Source: Deltaproteobacteria bacterium
Lineage (GTDB): Bacteria > Desulfobacterota > Binatia > UBA9968
Length of the DNA stretch: 5,922 nt
Direction of reading: 5' to 3'
NCBI GenBank assembly: GCA_021323355.1
Contig: JAJONK010000212.1
Location: forward strand, 1 to 5,922
Position 1 is the first letter of the stretch. Each line of letters begins with the position of its first letter. The position numbers were made by a program, and so were the translations under genes. The notes below the pieces were generated by a model, which did no database searches, had not been told where the DNA came from, and saw only the letters and a list, made by a program, of their open reading frames with translations. Positions 1 through 5,922 of this stretch are shown piece after piece.

Positions 1-176
1 GCAATCGTCTGCCCGGCTCGCGCGTCCAAAAAGACACCGTCGGAGATCACGAGTCGATAATTCGTCTGATCGCGCCCGACTCGATTTCCGCCGCCACGCG
101 CGCGGCGATGAACGAAGCCAACGGCGCCGAATCGCTCGCTCTTCTGCTTGCAGCGCCGGAATTCCAGAGGAGATAA
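1..176 (+). CDS. DUF1800 family protein, C-terminal end only (partial, runs off the left edge)
   Basis: This open frame enters from the left edge (first full codon at base 3) and ends at TAA 174-176, giving 57 visible residues. The tail ends in LALLLAAPEFQRR, which resembles the usual C-terminus of DUF1800 proteins (…ALLLxSPEFQRR). The gene directly downstream encodes a DUF1501 protein, the standard partner of DUF1800 in many bacterial genomes, and this supports the call. The function of DUF1800 proteins is not established. They are usually large, and the N-terminal bulk, any signal peptide and the start are outside the window. Two bases separate this stop from the next ATG, and the next gene's ribosome binding site lies within these last codons, so the two are probably co-transcribed and translationally linked. 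The family call rests on a short C-terminal match plus context. Confidence 0.75.
   Translation, partial: NRLPGSRVQKDTVGDHESIIRLIAPDSISAATRAAMNEANGAESLALLLAAPEFQRR
168..172 (+). promoter_or_regulatory. Shine-Dalgarno site of the DUF1501 gene
   Basis: AGGAG, inside a purine run AGAGGAGA, lies 6 nt before the ATG at 179. It is a strong match to the anti-Shine-Dalgarno sequence and fixes the DUF1501 start. It overlaps the last codons of the DUF1800 gene, which fits translational coupling of the pair. Confidence 0.8.
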
Positions 177-178
177 TT

Positions 179-1399
179 ATGGAACCCTCACGCCGATCAT
201 TTCTCAAATCAGTCGGTCTCGGTTTTGTCGCGTTAGGATTGCCGCCGACATTTCTGGTTCGGGCGGCGGGTGCCGAGCAAAATAGCCGCGGCAAAGTCTT
301 CGTCGTAGTGTTCCAGCGCGGCGGCATGGATGGGCTGAACGTAGTCGTGCCGTTTAAAGATCCCGCCTATTATATATTGCGTCCCAGTATTGCCGTGCCC
401 GATCCGGCGGCGGGCGAAGACAAAGCCATAGATCTCGATGGCTTCTATGGGCTACATCCGGCACTTGCCCCGCTCAAGAGCATTTACGACAAAAGACATC
501 TGGCAATCATCCACGCGGCGGGTTCGCCGGATAATACGCGTTCCCATTTTGATGCCCAGGATTATATGGAAATCGGTACGCCTGGGTTAAAGAACACCCC
601 GGATGGCTGGTTGAACCGATCGTTGGCCGGAAGGTCCAACTCGCCAATGCCTTTGCGCGCGGTCGCGATGACGGCGCGCACGCCGAGGATGCTCGCCGGG
701 GAAACGCCGACCTTGACTATTTCGTCCATCGACGAATTTCGTCTGCGCAACGAGCAGCTAAATAGCAGCCTACAGAAACTCTACGCCAACACCACCGATC
801 CGCTGTTTCGCCGGGGCGGTGAAAGCCTCTTCCAGGCGATGGCTACGTTACGCCAGGTTCAAGCGGCGATTCCTGAAAGCACCGCGACTTATCCTAACGG
901 CCGATTCGGTCAAAGTATGAAACAGATTGCCCGGCTGATTAAGAGTGACGTCGGAGTGGAAATTGCGTTTGCTGAGATCGAGGGTTGGGATACCCACGTC
1001 AATGAAGGCGGCGCCAAAGGTCAACTAGCCAATCGGTTAAAGGAGCTGGGTGAAGGACTCAGCGCGTTTTATCAAGATCTCGGCGATCGGATGGAAGATG
1101 TCGTGGTGGTGACGATGTCAGAGTTTGGCCGCACCGCCCGGGAAAATGGCAATCGCGGCACCGATCACGGTCACGCCAACGTGATGTTCGCGCTTGGTGG
1201 CAACGTCCGCGGCGGCCGAGTTTTAGGTCGGTGGCCGGGCTTGGCTCCGGAAGTTCTTTATGAAGGACGCGATCTCGACCTGACCACTGATTACCGCGCC
1301 GTTTGCAGCGAAGTGCTACAGCAGCATCTTGGCCTTAAATCTTTAACAGCGGTATTTCCTGGATTTCGGTCTTCAGGATCGCTCGGATTGATCGGCTGA
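179..1399 (+). CDS. DUF1501 family protein, Tat-exported, alkaline-phosphatase-like fold (406 aa)
   Basis: Complete gene; the start at ATG 179 is set by the AGGAG site. Residues 4-10 (SRRSFLK) form a twin-arginine motif, followed by a hydrophobic stretch at about 11-27 and a small-residue cleavage region near 28-33, so export of the folded protein by Tat is expected. Family hallmarks occur in order: RGGMDGLN (47-54), SHFDAQDYME (112-121), GWDTHVNEGG (269-278), SEFGRT (304-309) and GTDHGHAN (317-324). D51, D271, H273, D319, H320 and H322 are plausible metal or catalytic positions by analogy with the alkaline phosphatase/sulfatase superfamily; that assignment is inference. The substrate is unknown. 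The length of about 400 residues is usual for the shorter members. It follows a DUF1800 gene, the recurrent partner. The last 27 bp are shared, on the opposite strand, with the end of the convergent ABC transporter gene. The family call is secure and the biochemical role is not. Confidence 0.93.
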   Translation: MEPSRRSFLKSVGLGFVALGLPPTFLVRAAGAEQNSRGKVFVVVFQRGGMDGLNVVVPFKDPAYYILRPSIAVPDPAAGEDKAIDLDGFYGLHPALAPLKSIYDKRHLAIIHAAGSPDNTRSHFDAQDYMEIGTPGLKNTPDGWLNRSLAGRSNSPMPLRAVAMTARTPRMLAGETPTLTISSIDEFRLRNEQLNSSLQKLYANTTDPLFRRGGESLFQAMATLRQVQAAIPESTATYPNGRFGQSMKQIARLIKSDVGVEIAFAEIEGWDTHVNEGGAKGQLANRLKELGEGLSAFYQDLGDRMEDVVVVTMSEFGRTARENGNRGTDHGHANVMFALGGNVRGGRVLGRWPGLAPEVLYEGRDLDLTTDYRAVCSEVLQQHLGLKSLTAVFPGFRSSGSLGLIG

Positions 1400-3220
1400 C
1401 ATTGGTCCGCTATCAGTAGATGCTTCGGTGTTTGCGCCGTTTTGCCGCTCTAAGCGGTATTGCAAGTCATAGAGCCGCGCGTACAGTCCAGCGCGGGCCA
1501 GCAATTCATCGTGTCCGCCCTGCTCCCAAATCTGCCCTTTGTGAATGACTAGGATGCGGTCGGCATTCTTAATGGTCGAAAGACGGTGCGCGACAATGAT
1601 CGCGGTTCGCTGTTTGAGCAACTCTTCAAGTGCCGTCTGGATCAGCAGCTCAGTCTCCGTGTCGACCGAGCTCGTCGCTTCATCCAAAATTAGGATGCGC
1701 GGATCGAAAGCCAGGGCACGAGCGAAAGAAAGCAACTGGCGCTGTCCCTGCGACAAGGTAGAACCCCGCTCCTGAACTTCCGCGCGATAACCACCCGGCA
1801 GCCTCTCAATGAAGGGCGCGATTTGCGCGCGCCGCGCCGCTTCGATCATGCGGGCCTCGCTGATACGTTCATCGCCAAGAGTTATATTGCTGGCAATGTC
1901 GCCGGAAAAAAGAAAAACATCCTGCAGAACCAGCCCGAGTTGCTGACGTAATGCCTGCTTGTCCCAGTCCCGGATGTCCACGCCATCGACCAGAATTGAA
2001 CCGCGATCAATCTCGTAGAAGCGACAAAGCGCCGAGACAATCGATGTCTTACCGCCGCCGGTGGCGCCCACTAGCGCAAGGCGCTCACCGGGCCGGGCGG
2101 TGAACGAGATCCCTTTGAGAATCGGTTCGCCGTGCTTGTAAGACAGCCAAACGTCTTTGAACTCCACAGCGCCACGCAAGCGCGCGGGCATTACCGGCGC
2201 GGCGGAATTCTGAATGACTGGCTGGGTATCCAGAGTGGTGAAAATGCGTTCGGATGACGCCATCGCAGCTTGCATGATATTGTACTTCTCCGCCAGATCG
2301 CGGATCGGTTGGTACATGCGCTGCAGGTACTGGATAAACGCAACAATAACCCCCGCCTGCAGACCATCGATGCCGATCAACCAACCGCCATACCAAAGCA
2401 CCAACCCAATCGACAGCGCGCTGAAAATTTCGATGATTGGAAAAAATACTGCATTGTAGCGCACGCTGCGCAGAAGCACGTTGCGGTAATTGGAATTGAT
2501 CTCCTGGAACCGGTCGTACATCTTGCCTTCCTGACCAAAGACTTGGATGGTAGCGATGCCGGCGATGGTTTCTTGAAGCCTGGCATTGAGCCGAGCCAGG
2601 ATTAAACGGCTTTCGCGATATACCTCGCGCGCCCGCCGTCGATAAAAGCGCGATGCATAAATAATTACCGGAAAAACGGACAGTGCGATCAATGCCAACT
2701 TCCAGTCCAGCCATAGCATGGCGCCGGCGATTCCGAATACAATGAACACGTCGCCCATTAAACCGACCACGCCGGTACTGAACAGTTCGTTCAGTGTCTC
2801 GACGTCATTTACTGTCCGGGTCATCAAACGTCCGACGGGATTGCGATCGAAATAATCCATGTCTTGCCTCTGCAGATGCGTGAAGATCTGCATCCGCAAA
2901 TCGTGCATCGCTCGCTGGCCGGCGTACTCGGTCGTATAAGTTTGAATAAAAAGAAAAATGAAACCGGCAATCACCGTGCCGAGATAGATGAGCACCATGG
3001 AATCCAAACCGCCGATGTCCCCGGTGGCAATATAGCGGTCGATAGCGATTTTCGTGATGTAGGGGCGGAGCAGCTCGGTTGCCGTATGGGAGATCAAAAA
3101 CGCAAGCGCCACCGCTAGCAGCTTCCAATAGGGTTGGAGATAGCGCAGTATGCGGCGCATCAAACGGGCATCGTAAGCTTTGCCCAGGATTTCGTCTTCG
3201 GCGTGCGGATCTTGGCTCAC
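1373..3220 (-). CDS. ABC exporter half-transporter, catalytic subunit of a heterodimer (MdlB/YheH/TM288-like, 615 aa)
   Basis: A type IV ABC exporter subunit with membrane domain first and ATPase domain last. About six membrane helices lie near residues 34-56, 75-95, 148-170, 172-190, 256-280 and 282-300. The nucleotide-binding domain covers about 352-585: A-loop Y361, Walker A GATGGGKTS (385-393, K391), Q-loop Q433, signature LSQGQ (489-493), Walker B ending in D513 with catalytic Glu E514, D-loop SSVD (517-520) and switch His H545. The intact E514 together with a variant LSQGQ signature is the pattern of the hydrolysing subunit in heterodimeric exporters such as TM287/288, BmrC/BmrD and MdlA/MdlB. 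The start is GTG at 3218-3220. An in-frame TGA at 3248-3250 with no other start between leaves it as the first usable codon. GTG overlaps the stop of the upstream partner gene (GTGA), so translation is probably coupled. The last 20 or so residues, rich in Ser, Asp and Glu, lie past the conserved domain and run into the DUF1501 gene. Likely cargo is a drug or lipid, but the substrate cannot be read from the sequence. Confidence 0.94.
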   Translation of the reverse strand: MSQDPHAEDEILGKAYDARLMRRILRYLQPYWKLLAVALAFLISHTATELLRPYITKIAIDRYIATGDIGGLDSMVLIYLGTVIAGFIFLFIQTYTTEYAGQRAMHDLRMQIFTHLQRQDMDYFDRNPVGRLMTRTVNDVETLNELFSTGVVGLMGDVFIVFGIAGAMLWLDWKLALIALSVFPVIIYASRFYRRRAREVYRESRLILARLNARLQETIAGIATIQVFGQEGKMYDRFQEINSNYRNVLLRSVRYNAVFFPIIEIFSALSIGLVLWYGGWLIGIDGLQAGVIVAFIQYLQRMYQPIRDLAEKYNIMQAAMASSERIFTTLDTQPVIQNSAAPVMPARLRGAVEFKDVWLSYKHGEPILKGISFTARPGERLALVGATGGGKTSIVSALCRFYEIDRGSILVDGVDIRDWDKQALRQQLGLVLQDVFLFSGDIASNITLGDERISEARMIEAARRAQIAPFIERLPGGYRAEVQERGSTLSQGQRQLLSFARALAFDPRILILDEATSSVDTETELLIQTALEELLKQRTAIIVAHRLSTIKNADRILVIHKGQIWEQGGHDELLARAGLYARLYDLQYRLERQNGANTEASTDSGPMSADQSERS

Positions 3221-4923
3221 AGTCGACTGTCCATTCGATCGAGCCTTTCAACTTCGCGCACTAGTTGTTGACGGCGGTAAAGCTCGTAATAGGCGCCCCG
3301 TCGTTCGAGCAGCTCGTCGTGGCGACCTCTCTCGATGATCTCGCCCTGGCGCAGGTAAACGATCAGATCCGCATCGCGCACGGTTGCGATGCGATGGGAA
3401 ACCAGCAAGGTAGTGCGGCCGGCCATAAAATCTCGCAGTCGCGCAAGGATCTTCTCCTCGGTTTCTGCATCGACACTGGAAAAAGCATCGTCGAGGATCA
3501 AGATCGGCGGGTTTTTGATAATTGCCCGCGCCAATGCAGTGCGCTGCTTTTGCCCGCCCGAGAGTCGCACGCCGCGTTCACCTATTATGGTTTCGAACTT
3601 GCCCGGAAATTCCTGAACCGCAGGCAGAAGCTGCGCCGCGCTCGACGCCTGTTCGACAGCTGCTTCGTCAACTAGGTTCGTCCCGAACAGAACGTTTTCG
3701 CGAATGCTCCCCGAGAAAAGAAAGATGTCCTGCGAGACGTAGCCGACGGAATCAGTCAGTACTCGCGGCGGCATCTTGGTAATATCCATACCGTTGATGA
3801 AGATGGTGTCGGATGGCGGCTCGTGGAGCCGCAGCAGCAAATTAGCTAGAGTGCTCTTCCCCGAACCCGTTTCACCGACGATGGCGCATACGCTGCCCGC
3901 CGGAATGGCTAGGGTGATATTTTTCAGAGCCGGTCCATTATCGCCATAAGTGAAAGTAAGATTACGAAACTCTACCGCCAGATCGCTTGCGCGTTGCTGA
4001 TCGGTAAAAACGGCTGCGTCGTAGCGCGGCGACGGTTCGGCGTCTAGAACTTCGCCAATTCTGCTCAAAGCCGCGGTGCCTCGCTGATACTGGTTGACAA
4101 CGTAGCCAATCGCCATTAACGGCCAGGTCAACATGCCCAGGTATCCGTTGAACGCGACAAACTCGCCGAGGCTCATGCTACCTTGCAGCACCTGGCGCCC
4201 GCCGAGCCACAGAACTATTGTCGCGGCGACACCGGACACCACCCGCATGAGCGGCCAGAATATTCCCCAGAGGATCGCCAGCCACATGTTTTTGCGCATG
4301 CACTCTGCGCTGATCTTCTCGAATCCGCGAATCTGATTGTCTTCCTGCGCGTAAACCTGGACAACGCGCATGCCCGCGAGATTCTCCTGGACGTAAGCGC
4401 TTATGTCACTTAACTGTTCTTGCACCGAATGGGACCAACGGAAGATATGCCGGCCGAACGTGCGAACCGTCACCGTGATCATTGGCATCGCCAGCAACGA
4501 CCAGAACGTGAGCCATGGATCGATATAGATCATGCAGGCCAGACTGAAAATAATTGTGATGATGGCATCGATGCTGGCAAGCGAACCGAATCCAAGCAAC
4601 TCGCGCACCGCCTGAACGTCGATAGTAAGACGCGACATCAAATCGCCGGTCTTGTTGTGCTGAAAATAGCCGAGCGGGAGCTTCTGCAGATGAGAAAAAA
4701 CTTTTTCGCGCAAATCGGCTTCCGCTTTGCGCGAAAAACCGTTGATATTGATGCGCCAGCAGTAGCGGAAAAAGCCCTGGAGGATTGCCGCCAATAGGAT
4801 CAGCAAGGGAAAATAGATCAGCGAGAGGCCGGCCAACTTCTTCTGCACTGCCGCATCGATGCCTTCCTTGATCAGCCATGGGAGCGCGATGCCCGTGACA
4901 TCCGTTCCAATCAGTGAGAGCAC
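3217..4923 (-). CDS. ABC exporter half-transporter, degenerate-site subunit (MdlA/YheI/TM287-like; 568 aa from GTG, probably about 590 aa)
   Basis: Partner of the downstream half-transporter. Numbering is from the first conventional start, GTG at 4921-4923. Helices 2-6 lie near residues 35-55, 104-130, 132-150, 214-240 and 252-275. The ATPase domain (about 316-560) shows A-loop Y326, Walker A GETGSGKST (350-358), Q398, canonical signature LSGGQ (454-458), Walker B ILILDD (474-479), D-loop SSVD (482-485) and switch His H510. The residue after the Walker B Asp is D479 instead of Glu, the mark of the degenerate subunit in heterodimeric exporters. The GTG start is doubtful: it falls inside helix 1, has no spaced Shine-Dalgarno site, and the frame stays open upstream to about 4989. 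The added codons read IYRYYLRIKFLIDRYRRQL, a typical elbow helix leading into helix 1. No ATG, GTG or TTG lies in that extension. An ATT at 4987-4989 sits 8 nt after AAAAGG. The stop overlaps the next gene's start by four bases. Confidence 0.92.
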   Translation of the reverse strand: MLSLIGTDVTGIALPWLIKEGIDAAVQKKLAGLSLIYFPLLILLAAILQGFFRYCWRININGFSRKAEADLREKVFSHLQKLPLGYFQHNKTGDLMSRLTIDVQAVRELLGFGSLASIDAIITIIFSLACMIYIDPWLTFWSLLAMPMITVTVRTFGRHIFRWSHSVQEQLSDISAYVQENLAGMRVVQVYAQEDNQIRGFEKISAECMRKNMWLAILWGIFWPLMRVVSGVAATIVLWLGGRQVLQGSMSLGEFVAFNGYLGMLTWPLMAIGYVVNQYQRGTAALSRIGEVLDAEPSPRYDAAVFTDQQRASDLAVEFRNLTFTYGDNGPALKNITLAIPAGSVCAIVGETGSGKSTLANLLLRLHEPPSDTIFINGMDITKMPPRVLTDSVGYVSQDIFLFSGSIRENVLFGTNLVDEAAVEQASSAAQLLPAVQEFPGKFETIIGERGVRLSGGQKQRTALARAIIKNPPILILDDAFSSVDAETEEKILARLRDFMAGRTTLLVSHRIATVRDADLIVYLRQGEIIERGRHDELLERRGAYYELYRRQQLVREVERLDRMDSRL

Positions 4924-4997
4924 TCCGAGAATGAGCTGGCGCCGATAGCGGTCGATGAGAAACTTGATGCGAAGGTAGTAGCGGTAAATCGTCGTTA

Positions 4998-5003
4998 CCT
5001 TTT
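4998..5003 (-). promoter_or_regulatory. Candidate Shine-Dalgarno site for an ATT start of the MdlA-like gene
   Basis: On the minus strand AAAAGG is followed after 8 nt (TAACGACG) by ATT at 4987-4989, in frame with the transporter. Spacing is ideal and the AAGG core matches the anti-Shine-Dalgarno sequence. The GTG at 4921-4923 has only a GGA touching the start codon, so this upstream site is the better ribosome binding site. Use of ATT as start is inferred, not shown. Confidence 0.4.
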
Positions 5004-5049
5004 AGGTTCTGAACAGATTTTAGAAAGACTGCTTGCTACCTGGCGCCGC

Positions 5050-5084
5050 CGCTCCAGCTCAACCCGACGCATTAGGCTGGAGCG
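5050..5084. repeat. Perfect 9-bp inverted repeat in the glyS-ABC intergenic region
   Basis: CGCTCCAGC at 5050-5058 is matched by GCTGGAGCG at 5076-5084 with a 17-base loop. Read on the minus strand, the hairpin begins just 3 bases after the glyS stop codon. No T-run follows the second arm (the next bases are GCGGCGCC), so it is not a standard intrinsic terminator. It may shape the 3' end of the glyS message or separate glyS expression from the ABC genes, or it may be chance. The surrounding gap (4990-5087) holds nothing else convincing. Confidence 0.5.
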
Positions 5085-5087
5085 AGA

Positions 5088-5922
5088 TCAGTCGGCAGAA
5101 GCGACAGTAGCAACGCCAGAACTTCGGGCGACGTCGTTCCAATGGCCGGTCATTAGCTCCGACATAACGACTTCGACGTTAGCCAAGGGCACGCGAATTT
5201 GTTGCATCGTGTTACGGTCGCGGATGGTGACTTTTTCATCGGCAGCCGACTTACTATCGCCGACGGTTTGAACGTCTATCGTCACGCAAAACGGCGTGCC
5301 TACTTCATCCTGCCGATCCTGCCGCCGGTACAGCCGGCCTATGGAGGCGGTGTCGTCGTAGACAGCGTGCCAGCGTTTGCGCAGATCCAGCATGAGCTTT
5401 TTTGCGGTCTCAACGATGCGATCGTTTTTCTTCAATAGCGGCAATACCGCGATTTTTATCGGCGCCAGTTCAGGATGAAATTTCAGAACAACCCGCTTCT
5501 CCGATCTAACTTCCTCTTCCTGATAGGCGTCGACCAAAAACGCCAGTGTCGCGCGGTCGGCGCCGGCGGAAGGTTCGATCACGTACGGAACAATCTTCTG
5601 CTTGCTTTCTTCATCAAAGTACTCCAACGCTTTGCCGCTAAACTGCGCATGTTGTTTGAGATCGAAGTCGGTGCGGTTGGCGACGCCTTCCAATTCGCTC
5701 CAGCCCATCGGGAATAGATACTCGATATCGGCAGTGCGCTTGGCATAATGCGCCAGCTCGTCTTTCTCGTGCTCGCGCAATCGCAGGTTCTCTTTGCGGA
5801 TGCCGTATTTTGAATACCAAGCAAAGCGTTCATCAAGCCATCTTTGATGCCATTCTTCATCGGTGCCGGGCATGACGAAAAACTCGATTTCCATCTGCTC
5901 GAATTCACGGCTGCGAAAAGTG
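5088..5922 (-). CDS. glyS: Glycyl-tRNA synthetase, alpha2 (single-chain) type, C-terminal part (partial, cut by right edge)
   Basis: Charges tRNA-Gly with glycine in the cytoplasm. Coding sequence is open to the window edge, so the ATG at 5892-5894 is internal: the residues before it, TFRSREFEQ, continue the class II motif 2 region (FRxREFEQMEIEFF). Counting from that Met, GWSELEGVANRTDFDL (64-79) is a hallmark of the family, VIEPSAGADR (105-114) is class II motif 3 with R114, and the anticodon-binding domain starts near LAPIKIAVLPL (143-153). Near the end, KVTIRDRNTMQQIRV (221-235) matches the conserved VTVRDRDTMEQ-type strand. The stop is TGA 5088-5090. About 277 residues are visible of an expected 450-500, with the N-terminal catalytic part outside. 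The alpha2 type is distinct from the GlyQ/GlyS tetramer. An oddity is RQDRQD at 191-196, an exact 9-bp tandem duplication in a motif that normally reads YRRQDE(V/I)GTP. The symbol follows common usage for alpha2 enzymes; glyQS is also used. Confidence 0.95.
   Translation of the reverse strand, partial: TFRSREFEQMEIEFFVMPGTDEEWHQRWLDERFAWYSKYGIRKENLRLREHEKDELAHYAKRTADIEYLFPMGWSELEGVANRTDFDLKQHAQFSGKALEYFDEESKQKIVPYVIEPSAGADRATLAFLVDAYQEEEVRSEKRVVLKFHPELAPIKIAVLPLLKKNDRIVETAKKLMLDLRKRWHAVYDDTASIGRLYRRQDRQDEVGTPFCVTIDVQTVGDSKSAADEKVTIRDRNTMQQIRVPLANVEVVMSELMTGHWNDVARSSGVATVASAD

Noticed and set aside
2085..2714. A 209-codon open frame on the minus strand within the 615-aa transporter gene, and a 148-codon one at 2805-3251
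   Set aside because: Both are out-of-frame readings of a gene with all ABC motifs intact. The peptides show no family features and are what GC-rich coding DNA produces by chance.
3217..3220. Possible frameshift joining the two ABC genes into a single fused transporter
   Set aside because: Each frame encodes a complete half-transporter with its own membrane and ATPase domains. The GTGA overlap is a normal stop-start junction in an operon.
3265..3675. Plus-strand open frames of 75-136 codons opposite the ABC genes (for example 2270-2605, 3265-3675, 4420-4797)
   Set aside because: They are antisense shadows of conserved ABC transporter sequence, with no recognisable domains and no consistent ribosome binding sites.
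5017..5022. TAAAAT on the minus strand as a -10 promoter element for the ABC genes
   Set aside because: No -35-like hexamer lies at the proper distance (the bases there read CGCCAG), and the promoter consensus of this organism is unknown. A six-base AT-rich match alone is not enough.
5050..5084. Intrinsic terminator after glyS
   Set aside because: The stem is good, but the loop is long and a GC-rich run rather than a T-tract follows on the transcribed strand, so I list it only as an inverted repeat.
5892..5894. ATG as the start of the GlyRS gene
   Set aside because: The frame continues upstream to the window edge with conserved motif 2 residues (FRSREFEQ), so this methionine is internal and the gene is truncated by the window.

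Overview
The window is almost wholly protein-coding and looks like a chromosomal stretch of a moderately high-GC, Gram-negative, probably environmental bacterium. Two features suggest Verrucomicrobiota, Planctomycetota, Acidobacteriota or a similar phylum. One is the DUF1800-DUF1501 gene pair with a Tat signal on the DUF1501 protein, which is common in those groups. The other is a glycyl-tRNA synthetase of the single-chain alpha2 type rather than the GlyQ/GlyS alpha2beta2 type. This is an inference from gene content and protein style, and I cannot name a species.

Layout: (1) 1-176, plus strand: the last 57 codons of a DUF1800 protein whose body lies upstream of the window. (2) 179-1399, plus strand: a complete Tat-exported DUF1501 protein, two bases after the previous stop, with its ribosome binding site inside the end of the DUF1800 gene. 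(3) 1373-3220, minus strand: an ABC exporter half-transporter with a catalytic Glu (MdlB/YheH/TM288-like). Its 3' end overlaps the 3' end of the DUF1501 gene by 27 bp. (4) 3217-4923, probably extending to about 4989, minus strand: the partner half-transporter with Asp in place of the catalytic Glu (MdlA/YheI/TM287-like). Its stop overlaps the GTG start of the next gene in a GTGA tetranucleotide. (5) 4990-5087: the only real intergenic gap, holding a 9-bp inverted repeat and a short open frame of doubtful meaning. (6) 5088-5922, minus strand: the C-terminal part of glycyl-tRNA synthetase, cut by the window edge.

The two ABC genes almost certainly make one heterodimeric type IV exporter with one hydrolysing and one degenerate ATP site. 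The residues at the two sites differ between subunits in the way known for this family. The DUF1800/DUF1501 pair is a second, convergent unit. glyS lies upstream of the ABC pair on the same strand and could be co-transcribed with it, but nothing in the sequence proves that.

I see no mobile element, CRISPR array, RNA gene or obviously new system. Three details merit a second look. The MdlA-like gene has no conventional start codon upstream of its first membrane helix, and an ATT preceded by a plausible ribosome binding site is the best candidate. GlyRS carries a perfect 9-bp tandem duplication (RQD-RQD) in a conserved motif. The convergent genes overlap in coding sequence with no visible terminator.
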